Positions 55,332-64,000 of a stretch of 64,000 nucleotides of DNA are shown here, in pieces (within the stretch, counting starts at the first letter, position 1; each line of letters starts with the position of its first letter). The stretch is from Luidia sarsii (taxonomy: Eukaryota > Echinodermata > Asteroidea > Paxillosida > Luidiidae), in contig OX465101.1 in the NCBI GenBank assembly GCA_949987565.1, positions 19,645,624 to 19,709,623 of the forward strand. Reading direction: 5' to 3'. The position numbers were made by a program, and so were the translations under genes. The notes beneath the pieces were generated by a model, which was not told where the DNA came from, searched no databases, and saw only the letters and a program-made list of their open reading frames with translations.

Positions 55332-55727
55332 TTGGACATGGGTTCAATGGTGTTGCCAAAACCCCTAGGTGGTCAAGCCAGGGAGATGTTCTCCTCCCAC
55401 GGCACCGGCTCTGACCCTGAATCTGCCGGGCCGTTCTCCAACACTCGCAGACTTCACCCCACCGTCCGGACATGGACGGTGGTCCCCCCGGAGGCTTTGG
55501 ACCCGGCTGCAATAAGCCCGATCCACCGGCCGTGGACAACGGGGATAATCAGCCTAGTAAGGGCCGCCGGACCACTGCCCGCAGTTGTAAACCCGCAGCT
55601 TGAACAGTCATTCAAACGACACACCGGGTCAGACGCTGCCTCCGGACGTACAGCACCCTTCCCGATTCTGCCGCTGCATCAGTTTTGCATTAAGCACATT
55701 AATGCTGTGGCGGATCGAAAAGTTTGA
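55332..55727 (+). pseudogene. DIRS copy B gag-like frame
   Basis: A 131-codon frame with QAREMFSSHGTGSDPESAGP, LHPTVRTWTVVPPEALDPAA and SFKRHTGSDAASGRTAPFPI. Parts match DIRS copies A (22160-22300) and C (29205-29270). Compared with copy A, about 300 bp between 'cagcctagtaagg' and 'cagtcattcaaacgac' are lacking. Truncated; no later gag motif seen. Confidence 0.7.
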
Positions 55728-57229
55728 CAGTCCTTCAATACACAGAGCAAGTAACTTGTTTGCTGATCGTAGCAGAAACAAGATTGAGGATACGCTGTGG
55801 AAGGCAGACTGGGCCTCCAGGTACGGGATGCGCTCGACCTCTTGTCTACTCCTGCTGTCGGAATACTTGGTCAGAGGCTGTGAGGAGAAAAGTGCCATTC
55901 CAATGGACATTTTTGCTGCCTTGATGAAACTCTCCACCTGACCTTGGAGCAGTTCACCTGCATCTCTGTGCTGGCAACCTCCGCTCGTCGTGCCAACATC
56001 CTCGACTCCCTTTACCTCCTATAGTGGATGTTATTCATCAATTTTATTTATCAAGCAGTTTCATCTAATCAAATAATCGTGCTACTTCGTTTTCTTCTAA
56101 CAGCCAAGGAATCAGCTGATTGACTTTAAAATATATCTTCTTTTATTACAGGCTTTCCCCCACTGCATTTATCTTACTTTACAAATCTCTGTGCAACCAC
56201 GCCCTTAGAAATTGATTCCTTTGTGCACTACTTGACTCGCAGCTCATTCAATTAGTTCTAATTTTACTTAGCCAGGAAAGCACACTACTAGTAGTACAGT
56301 ATTAAAGGCAACAATGCCAAGCTCTGCCCTTACTGTTCAATGCTTTTTAGATCACCTAACCACAGGCCAGGCAGGCAGATTTTATATGTGACATGGGTGT
56401 ACATCTCTGTACTGTGTGTGGAGAGCTCAGTAAAAAAGCCCTCTGAGGGCCACTCGGTTTCGAGCTTGCAATGAATAAATATTATACGGTGTATGTCTCT
56501 GCGGTATTCACCTTATATTTAGTAGATGCCTTAAATATCTAAACCTCCCTTCTGAAGGGGCTAGAAAGCGTTTGGAGGCTTTGCCAATCCTGGGCCCAGA
56601 TGTGTTTCACAACAAATTTCTGGAATCCATGGAGGCGGAAGCAAAGCGGATTGAGGCCAGTACAAAAGCGAACGGAACAGCCCAAAGCTAAATCCAGTAT
56701 TAACCCCCAGGTTCCCACGAGACCCTTTTGAACCCCAAGAGACAGAGCTCAGGGTCGTTTTCTTGCATCATCGACAGCCCGCTTCTCGGCGCCCCCTACG
56801 GATTCACGCCGAGGCCAACCCTCTCGTCAGGGCGACCAGACCTCCAAACAGTTGGCTTCCAGTTTTTGGGGGCAAGTGACGTACTCACACCTCTTTGGCC
56901 CCCACCTTTGGGACTGTGGGCGGCCACCTCAAAACATTCATAAGGCTCTGGTCACAGGTTGTCTCTGACCAGTCGGTGCTCGAGACAATTGCTCACGGTT
57001 ATGCACTGGAATTCTCGTGCACCCCCCCCCCCCAATGCGTCGATCTATTCCTCACAGACTACTAGGACTCATGGCAAGCATGGTGGACCTTGTGCTGTAC
57101 TGTCGCCTTCACATGTGACCGAAATACCACGCGATTCATCACTTGGTTCCGGTCCCGGCTTTTCTTCATCCACACCTGCATATCTCTTCCCGCGATCTCA
57201 GCCAGCTACATCCATAACAACGGACGCTC
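55728..57229 (+). pseudogene. DIRS copy B, degenerate middle part
   Basis: The stretch has short frames only. 55740-55830 (ASNLFADRSRNKIEDTLWKA) resembles 29425-29480 of copy C; 56560-57200 shows protein-like but shattered text (56728-56943, 56959-57321). The reverse-transcriptase motifs of copy A (YLDD, PFGLSTSP) are not found here, so that domain is deleted or unreadable. 56040-56550 shows nothing recognisable. Confidence 0.5.
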
Positions 57230-57560
57230 GGGCTTGGGTGCCACACTTCACCCTCGACAGGCCGCGGGTGTATAGAGTCTGGAACAACAGTCTCTTCACA
57301 TCAATGTGTTGGAGATGCTAGCGGTATCCAATGCCCTACGGCATTTCCACTCGCACGTCCACGATCGATCCATCCTGATCAAGTGCGACAACACCACATT
57401 TGTGGCATTATATCAATCACGAGGGAGGCACAAGATTATCCCAGCTTTGCCTCCTTACGCGGGAGATGCTCCTTTGGTGCATAAAGTCCAACATCACACT
57501 GTCTGCTGTTCATGTCCCAGGACGGCAGACGCCCTCTCCAGGGGAATGATCCGACCAACA
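57230..57560 (+). pseudogene. DIRS copy B RNase H
   Basis: TDARAWVPHF (frame 57206 on), then after a shift VLEMLAVSNALRHFHSHVHD, RSILIKCDNTTFVALYQSRG and TADALSRG. The E of LEMLA, the D of KCDNTT and the late AD are the acidic RNase H residues. Several small shifts separate the blocks. Confidence 0.8.
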
Positions 57561-57574
57561 AAATGGACACTGTC

Positions 57575-58100
57575 CTCTAGTGGTCGAACAGATCTTCAGG
57601 ATCATGGACTGCCCTCGCATAGACCTGTTTGCGTCGGTGACAACAACCAGCTACCGTTTGTTTGCACCAGATACCCAGATCCAAGGGCATGGCATGTCAA
57701 AGCCCTGTCAATGTCCGCCGATATGCCTCATAACTCGGGTACTGACAAAAATACAGCAGGAACAGTGCAGGATTCTCTTAATCGCCCTGTTCTGGCCATG
57801 CCAACCCTGGTTTCCGCGGGTGATCAGACTCCTGGTGCACAAACCACTTATTTTTCCACCTAATCCGGACATTCTGTCTCAACCACGCTCAAGGTTCATT
57901 CACCCAGCTCCTTTGAATCTCCACCTGATGTGCTGGCTATTGTCAAGAGTGCTTTCTGAGCTGTTCGCCTTTCAGAAGATGCTGCCGCTTTTGCAGCACA
58001 TAGTCGCAGGCCTCCCTCAAGGAAAGTCTACAATAGCCGCCTACGCCATTACTACAAATGGTGCAGACGGAGACCTACAGATTCATTCAATTTGTCTATA
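57575..58100 (+). pseudogene. DIRS copy B linker after RNase H
   Basis: The frame 57580-58101 (173 codons) reads FRIMDCPRIDLFASVTTTSY, then CRILLIALFWPCQPWFPRVI and LLVHKPLIFPPNPDILSQPR. It aligns with 26500-26700 of copy A. The end, GKSTIAAYAITTNGADGDLQ, enters the N-terminal part of the recombinase; the catalytic part is missing. Confidence 0.8.
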
Positions 58101-58257
58101 ACTGAACTACCGCTCGGCCATAGCAGCCGTCCATCAAGGCCATCTGAGCCAGGTCACATTCGGTGGGAACCGAATAGGGTTCGCCTGGTTCCAAAGGCAT
58201 CCTTCCTCACAAACAATCAGTCTGAATCTTTTGTTCCACCAGACATCTTCGTTCCAG

Positions 58258-58440
58258 GTAGTGGCTCTACTGGTAAGATGAGCGCAGTAGACTCCCTCCC
58301 CACAGTAGTGTGGGAGGGGTCTACTAGCGAATACTAATACCCGTATCCCTGTATGTACCCTGTATGTCCACGGGACATGCTGGAAGGCTATTGTGTGAAG
58401 TCTTAATAGACCCTTCCCATACCACTGTGGGTATGGAAAT
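58258..58440 (+). repeat. DIRS copy B 3' terminal repeat
   Basis: GTAAGATGAGCGCAGTAGAC and GTGGGAGGGGTCTACTAGCG as at 30180-30236; inverted relative to the 5' terminus at 55036. Confidence 0.85.
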
Positions 58441-58650
58441 TCCAATCTCTACTATACTAGCTAAAACGTCTACTTAGCAATGAATTTGATTTGACTTGCT
58501 ATGGTCCTACTTGAAACCTCTCAATGCACTGGGCAGATGAATGGACGACTATGGCCTATTAAATCACCTGAATATTTACTGCTGGGAGAAACTTGGTTAG
58601 ATACCGTACAACAAACATAAAGAAACATTCGCTACCTTAAAATAAAGGTG

Positions 58651-60196
58651 ATATACAAAAATGTTGCAAACTGCTTACTGACTAAAATTACCAAAATGTA
58701 AATCTTAAAATTTAGTGGGCCTGACGTTTCGATCCTAGCAGGACCTTTCTCAAAGGCAGAGTGACAAGGACAAAACAGATACATGTACACGAAGGATATA
58801 TTGATGAGTGTCGGTGGGTAGCAGCTTGAATGCTTTCTTTGACCACATCAATTCCTTCCATAGGACTATCAAAATCACATGGGAGCAGTCTCTTCAACAG
58901 ACCCACTTTCTGGACGTCACCGTCCGGAAAGACCTCAATACACTCACTACTGACTTGTATTCTAAGCCAACCGACACTCATCAATATCTCCATTCCTCCA
59001 GTTGTCACCCCAGACACTGTAAGACTGGTATAGCTTACAGCCAGGCCCTCAGATTGAGGCGCATATGTTTCAATGAGTCTGACTTTCGCCGCCATACACG
59101 TGTATTGGCCAGTAACTTGGTTGCTAGAGGCTATAGTTCTCGCCAAATGAAGAACTCCATTGCTAAAGTCTATTCCATTCCCAGAAGTTCGGCACTAAAA
59201 CAAAAGCCACCAGGTCCCAAGGACAAGCCCAAGGTTCCCTTAGTTACTTCCTACACCCCTTCTCTTCCTCCTCTCAGGAAGATAACTAAGGAAAACCACC
59301 ATATTCTCCACACTTCAGATCGTCTGGCTGATGCCATTCCTAATTCGCCTGTTTTGGCTTTCAGGCGCCCCCGTAACCTGCGTGACTTAATTGTCCGAGC
59401 AGAGGTTCCCCCTTTGGACTCTTCACCTCCAACCAAATTTGGTACATTTAAGTGTACCTTGAAATGCATTGTTTGCAAGACACATGTCAAGGAAATAGAC
59501 TCTTTCAATGGACATTCTTCTGGAACTACCCACACGACCTATGGCTCTTTCAAGTGCACTACCTCCAACATCATATACCGGTACCTCATCTCTTGTAGAG
59601 TTTGTAATATTCAATATGTTGGCGAGACCAAAAACACCCTCAAAAAACGGATCTATGGCCATAGGTCTACTATCAAAACCGGTAAAATGGACACCCCTGT
59701 TGGGTATCACTTCGATCTCCCTGATCATTCAATATCAGATATGAGTGTACTGGGCATAGAATCACTTGGTCACCATAGTAATGCTGTCCGTCTTAGCCGT
59801 GAGAAAATGTGGATGAAGCGTCTTCGACTATTCAACCACATGGTCTCAACATCCAGGAGGGTAATGACTAACACCACGCAGCTTTCTGATAATCCTTCTT
59901 TTGTGTTCAGTCCTTCACACTTCTCTCTTTGATCTTTCCCCCTCTTGTCACTAATCCCTACCCTACTCCTTGCCCTTCTCTTTGATCTTTCCCCCTCCTC
60001 TCACTAATCCCTACCCTACCCCTTGCCCTTCCCTTTGATCTCTCCCTACCAGCTTCACTCTTTGTCCTTTGTTTCTCATCCATGTCCTATTCACTCTCTC
60101 CCCCCTTCCTTCTTGTACATGTATCTGTTTTGTCCTTGTCACTCTGCCTTTGAGAAAGGTCCTGCTAGGATCGAAACGTCAGGCCCACTAAATTAC
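58651..60196 (+). mobile_element. Penelope-like element, 5'-truncated copy with inverted tail at its left end
   Basis: Left end: an inverted copy of the 3' tail (58651-58795), then about 22 bp of the reverse-transcriptase gene in inverse orientation (58797-58818), then the element in plus orientation from the end of the reverse transcriptase to the tail (60140-60196, CTGCTAGGATCGAAACGTCA). Tail-to-tail structures of this kind are common for PLEs. The copy is very similar to 22764-24160 on the minus strand. Confidence 0.9.
58808..59932 (+). CDS. PLE reverse-transcriptase end plus GIY-YIG endonuclease, open frame
   Basis: 374 open codons. Element sequence starts near 58820: NAFFDHINSFHRTIKITWEQ, TDLYSKPTDTHQYL, RLRRICFNESDFRRH, then a basic linker, the cysteine-containing CKTHVKEIDSFNG, and the GIY-YIG core NIIYRYLISCRVCNIQYVGE, RIYGHRSTIKTGKMDTPVGY. 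The catalytic reverse-transcriptase motifs are lost by truncation. The endonuclease part is intact where the copy at 23094 has two frame breaks. It contains a two-residue insertion (YR in IIYRYLIS). There is no own promoter evidence; it is a dead-on-arrival retro-copy. Confidence 0.9.
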   Translation: MSVGSSLNAFFDHINSFHRTIKITWEQSLQQTHFLDVTVRKDLNTLTTDLYSKPTDTHQYLHSSSCHPRHCKTGIAYSQALRLRRICFNESDFRRHTRVLASNLVARGYSSRQMKNSIAKVYSIPRSSALKQKPPGPKDKPKVPLVTSYTPSLPPLRKITKENHHILHTSDRLADAIPNSPVLAFRRPRNLRDLIVRAEVPPLDSSPPTKFGTFKCTLKCIVCKTHVKEIDSFNGHSSGTTHTTYGSFKCTTSNIIYRYLISCRVCNIQYVGETKNTLKKRIYGHRSTIKTGKMDTPVGYHFDLPDHSISDMSVLGIESLGHHSNAVRLSREKMWMKRLRLFNHMVSTSRRVMTNTTQLSDNPSFVFSPSHFSL

Positions 60197-61034
60197 TTAT
60201 GAAAATACTTATGAAAATACTTATGATACAGTACTTACCATAATACACCAAGTTTCCAGAAGACTGGCCATTTTGATGATGTAATCATAACATCACATCA
60301 TTTTTGCCCTACAGAGTTGTTCTTAACCATATACCCAATAGTTAGGTATACTCGGACTCACCAAAGAGCAAACTTCAAGACAATTTATTGTCTGTCTCTT
60401 GCCACAGCTTCAACTTTTTATTACTTTGCCAAACGCACGCGTGAGGTTATTCCTGTTGGGCACTATTCTAGTGCACTTTTGTATACCTTGGGGAAAATAC
60501 CGAGATCGTGAAGGCCCTCCCAATGAAGACGCATTACCGTAACCCTAGCCACTTTTTCCCAACACTTCAACTTCAACGGTTTGAGCGACTTTTGTAACTT
60601 GCCCGGACTCAAGAAACCCTAAATGGCTTACTGTCTAACAGGCCAATCACATAATGGGTGTAATGCATTTCACAGACACCCAGCCAATCAGAGCTCTCTT
60701 CCCCCCACACAGGCACACAGGCGGCTTGGCTTTGTGTGCTAAAGTTCCCTGAAATGGGGGGGGGGGGGTGTCCATATAGCATGTATAGGCCAGGGAACCA
60801 ATGAGCGTTTATTGTCAGGGATCTGGATTATTTTCATTAGCTCTGTGAGCTTGTCTGAAGCCAGAAGAAAGCTGGCCTAACTTGCTGAGATCTTATGGCC
60901 CAGCCGAACTTTGTATAACATTCACATATAAGAATGGAGCTGTCATTCTTAAATACTCATTCTCCTGAAGGCAGACTCCGGGACTTGTCTCGCCTGTCTC
61001 GTAACTTTGGTTCAAATAATTTTTTCGGTCGAGT
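60197..61034. other. No gene recognised
   Basis: Holds three 'acttatgaaaat' repeats (60195-60230), a G13 run (about 60758-60770), and two CCAATCA words (60641-60647, 60683-60689). No frame longer than 64 codons is convincing. Confidence 0.5.
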
Positions 61035-61042
61035 GTTAGGAA

Positions 61043-62307
61043 TAGTGTTGCGACATCCCTGTTATTTTCAAAACCGGGAACCGGTGTCGCTGAACCGGTC
61101 GGGAACCGGTGTCCCGATTTTCTCCAACCATAATTGGCCAAAATTTAACTCTATAAGGAATAGCGTGTGCTCCAAATTCATGGTTGTGAATTTGTAACAT
61201 CTTTTTTTCCTCATAAATATCGTGAGTTTTCAATAAACTACTCAAGCTGTGATTTGTCTCACATATTCCCTCACTGAAATTTGTTTGCAGCCTTCAGCAG
61301 CCTTTTGATCGCGATTTTTATTTATTTCCCGAAAATACACTTTAAATGACACTCCACTTTCGTGACGTCACTAAGATCAATATTCATGAGGCATGATTCT
61401 TGGAGGGAATGTCCCACACACGCCCGATAGACGTTCAGCTGTGTTTGGATTTATATTTTTTCACGAGGAGCAAAATCACCATCGTCATCACTGGGGCAAC
61501 AAATCGACAATAAAGAGTTCGACTCCGACGAACCGACCTCGCAAACACGTGTTAACGATGGCTCTCGCCAGCCAGACGTTGCGTTACGCGCTGTCATGTT
61601 CGGTCGTAACTGCGCGCTGTCCAATCAACAGACGTCCGTCTTGCGTGAGACGGACGTTCTTTTTCAGCTAACTTCAACGCCCGCACTTGGCGCCAGCATC
61701 GCAATAGTATTCGATGGAGGAACACAACCAAACTCAATCATGCCGAGGGTTTAGTGCCCGATCCTGGTCGGATCGAAAAGTTTGTTCGTTTAGAAAAAAA
61801 TATTGCGCAATGCGCGCTGTGGCTGCAACGCGCGCTGTGTGCCTGCCATAGAGCTCTATGGTGCCTGCATACAACCATGGAGCACGTGTAGGCCGCGCTG
61901 GGGTGAGTGCGCGCGCAGCTCGCTAGCCAACATGACCTTCCGTATGCACAATTCATTTTGAGAACGAAAAGGAAATAAAAGTTGCCTCGACTTCCGCACG
62001 ACATTTATGAGCAGTTGAATTTTATATGATGGAGGGACTTTAACATACTTTTCGATGTTTTATTTTTTCTTTGGATTGACTTTGATTTTTTTTAACTACT
62101 ATGGGAAAACCAGCAACCATAACTTTGATGCACACCGCTATCAAATATATAATACCCTTTTGATTAACAATAATTATCCAACCGACTTCGCTGTGTTTTC
62201 TTATGTGTTTTATTATTTTATCGGGACACCGGTTTTGGAAAACCGGAACCGGGTCCCAATCGGGACGGTCGGGAACCGGTGTGACCGACCGAACCGACCC
62301 AGCCTTA
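61043..62307. mobile_element. hAT element copy 2, complete, 1,265 bp
   Basis: Begins TAGTGTTGCGACATCCC and ends CGACCCAGCCTTA, with a perfect 8-bp target duplication GTTAGGAA at 61035-61042 and 62308-62315. It is the uninterrupted counterpart of 135-16593. No transposase frame is present, so it is non-autonomous. The ends are enriched in GGAACCGG/CCGGTTCC words. Confidence 0.93.
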
Positions 62308-62539
62308 GTTAGGAATACAAGGAAGTTAGGGGAATATATATGTACATTATTTGTGGGGTTTTCCTGTCATAAAAAAATGCAGAAAATTACCAGGAAGGAG
62401 CGAACCATCCCCCCCAAAATAAATGATAATAAACACATCTTTTAAATGGCTTCTAAAGTTTAAACACGCTTACTGACTGCTCACATGATGCATAAGTGCA
62501 CCTGAAAATTCTGGAATATGAAAAGCAAAACGAAAGTGC

Positions 62540-62770
62540 GAAGATTATGAAACGATCTTTCCTCATGGCAGTAAGATTGCACTAAAACAATTTTGGATGC
62601 ATTTTTTTTTTCAGACTGAAAACAACCCCAGAGTAACCGAAAAATCCTAATAGAAAATAATTGTTTAAGCCAAAGGAACCTGGTGGGGGAAAAAAATCTT
62701 GGAGAACCTGCCTGCAGGGAGAATGATTTACAGATCCTTTGTTCAATAGAAATGAAGGGATTGTTCATCG
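62540..62770 (-). repeat. Diverged relative of repeat X
   Basis: Phrases such as 'ggtgggggaaaaaa', 'cttggagaacctgc' and 'gaatgatttacagatcc' parallel 31206-31260 of X ('cgtgggggaaaaaaccc', 'gagagtttgcaatgggg', 'aatgattgacagcc'). Ends are not recognised. Confidence 0.45.
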
Positions 62771-62817
62771 CGGTGGGGTAGATAAGTGGAAAGGGTGATC
62801 AAAGTCACGTGATGTAT

Positions 62818-63165
62818 AGTTGCTGGTGGCGATGTTTCGGTTGCTAACTGCTAACCTTCATCAGGCAACTGAAGAATGTGTGCTGCGGCGTCCGTTTATG
62901 TCCGCTTCGCCGGTTCCTGTTTACCGGTTTGCAGACGTAGTAGTAGTGATCGTGCGGTTTGGCGCTTGATTCTTGCGTCCACTAGTGGCCCTGTCAGAAA
63001 CCAGGGATATCAATGCCGCTGTTCCTGTTGATATTGTTTTGGCGAAGTCGGATGTGGATGGCCTCCTTGATGCGCCTGGCGTACCAGATCCACTGTTGAT
63101 TGTGATACAATGTATCAGTTCAAATTTTCCCCAGTTGGGGATAGCATTTTTCGCGAGAAGAAAAA
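62818..63165 (-). pseudogene. Penelope-like element, extreme C-terminus and tail (third family)
   Basis: In one minus-strand frame the text reads QWIWYARRIKEAIHIRLRQN and NINRNSGIDIP, the typical last coding segment of PLEs (WY.RR.KEAIHIR...NNINRD.GI.IP). A stop and non-coding tail follow. The tail contains CTGATGA, a GGTT/AACC stem and CGAAAC (62834-62864), and the hexamer pair AGTTGC (62818-62823) / GCAACT (62865-62870) brackets it. The 85-codon frame at 62921-63178 is another reading of the same DNA and is probably not real. The rest of the element is absent. Confidence 0.75.
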
Positions 63166-63359
63166 CTCCCAGAGCCAAATGAATTTGCTAATGAAAGTTT
63201 GGCGAAATTTTATACAAAAAGCACAGCCGCCTGCACGTGACTGAAGTCTTTGTGGGCCGAACTACCTGTGTAACTTCCTGAACTGCGAACATTATTCGTT
63301 GGTACTTTTTTTCCCATTGGCTATTGTACCATGTCCTTGGAGGGAAAGCGGCTGCGTGT

Positions 63360-63610
63360 ATAGTTTGTCATGGGACGCATGTGGGACATGAGTGGGACAC
63401 GCGTGGGACACGCATGGAACTATTTTTCTTTGCGCGGATGTAATGATCAGTGCATTGTCTGTCCCACGCGTGGGAACTGGCATTTCGAACGCCTGTGATT
63501 GCTATGATCAGAATAATTGGACCTTGGCTCCATGCGTGGAGACCCTTTTTTTCCATGCTCCTCCACGCGTGGGATCCCACGCGTGGGATCCCACGCGTGT
63601 GTTCACTTAC
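63360..63610. repeat. Clustered CCACGCGTGG palindromes
   Basis: Words of the type CCACGCGTGG or GGGACACGCGTGG occur about eight times; at 63562-63598 three are in direct tandem with the spacer GATC (15-bp period, CCACGCGTGGGATCC). The region is split by an AT-rich spacer (63420-63455). It could be a small MITE or a satellite seed. Confidence 0.7.
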
Positions 63611-63896
63611 TTTTGAGCTGTATTGTAGATACATGAACCTATTAAAATGCAGTAATCAAACCATACAAAGCAACATCTGTGCTTCACCAAGTATAAATGG
63701 TTCTGTCAAAATATACGTATTGTGACAGAACGTCATATCAAAGAGAAAATGAAAACAATATCACTGTATATGCCCCCAAAAAGGTGAAATTTGGAAAAAA
63801 AATGTCATGACCTCATTAATATTTATGAGATAATGACACTGTCTCAAGGGGGACATTTTCGGATACACCTTTTCCCAACTTAGACACATGCCAAGT

Positions 63897-63911
63897 GAAG
63901 AAGAAGAAGAA
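63897..63911 (+). repeat. (GAA)5 microsatellite
   Basis: Five GAA units followed by GCTT. The surrounding 63612-64000 shows no gene. Confidence 0.85.
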
Positions 63912-64000
63912 GCTTACAAGTACTGGTACGGGTAAAACGCAATTGATCACGACATTCATGTCCCTACCAGTCTCTCCAACGTACACTTTGCTGCATGTGC

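Noticed and set aside
56140..56260. Possible further poly(A) polymerase exon after a TTTTATTACAG acceptor
   Set aside because: The translation in all three frames does not resemble the next part of the enzyme, and the site lies inside a decayed DIRS copy.
62921..63178. 85-codon minus-strand frame with Ser/Thr-rich text
   Set aside because: Another frame of the same bases gives the conserved PLE C-terminal text (YARRIKEAIHIR), so this frame is a shadow.

Overview
This is animal genomic DNA, most likely from a marine invertebrate. The evidence is one spliced, single-copy-type gene (canonical nuclear poly(A) polymerase, exons with GT/AG borders) inside a dense mass of metazoan transposable elements: DIRS-type tyrosine-recombinase retrotransposons, Penelope-like elements (PLEs) with GIY-YIG endonuclease, a CR1-like LINE, hAT elements with 8-bp target duplications, TA-flanked elements and foldback MITEs. 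The many GTAC/ACATGT simple repeats fit an echinoderm, hemichordate, cephalochordate or mollusc, but I cannot name the species. Nothing prokaryotic is present.

Layout. 1-17400 is a nest of insertions: a THAP-linked repeat, split by a hAT element (135-16593, target duplication CTACATGT), split by a TA-flanked repeat here called X, split by a 14.75-kb foldback element (1191-15944). The foldback element has 4,189-bp terminal inverted repeats, CAGT...ACTG ends and a TA target duplication. Both the hAT element (61043-62307) and X (30305-31409) have second, uninterrupted copies in the window, so the insertion points can be read directly.

17400-21100 holds fragments of a CR1-like LINE. 21825-27670 is a decayed DIRS retrotransposon split by a nearly full-length PLE on the minus strand (22764-25857). 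28745-31562 is a second DIRS copy whose terminal repeat contains X.

34571-54185 (+) carries six exons of the poly(A) polymerase gene, about 197 codons of its catalytic and central domains. Its introns are filled with a pogo-like inverted-repeat element, a diverged DIRS-like element broken by a small tRNA-containing hairpin insertion, and a 4.3-kb hAT element with its own nested PLE tail and hAT MITE. 5' and 3' exons were not found in the window.

54390-64000 holds a PLE 3' fragment next to a perfect histone-type stem-loop sequence, a third DIRS copy, a 5'-truncated PLE with a long open GIY-YIG-bearing ORF, the second hAT copy and another PLE 3' end.

The poly(A) polymerase is the only convincing host gene. 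Nearly every other reading frame is a transposon remnant. The most unusual object is the giant, apparently non-autonomous foldback element with essentially identical 4.2-kb arms.
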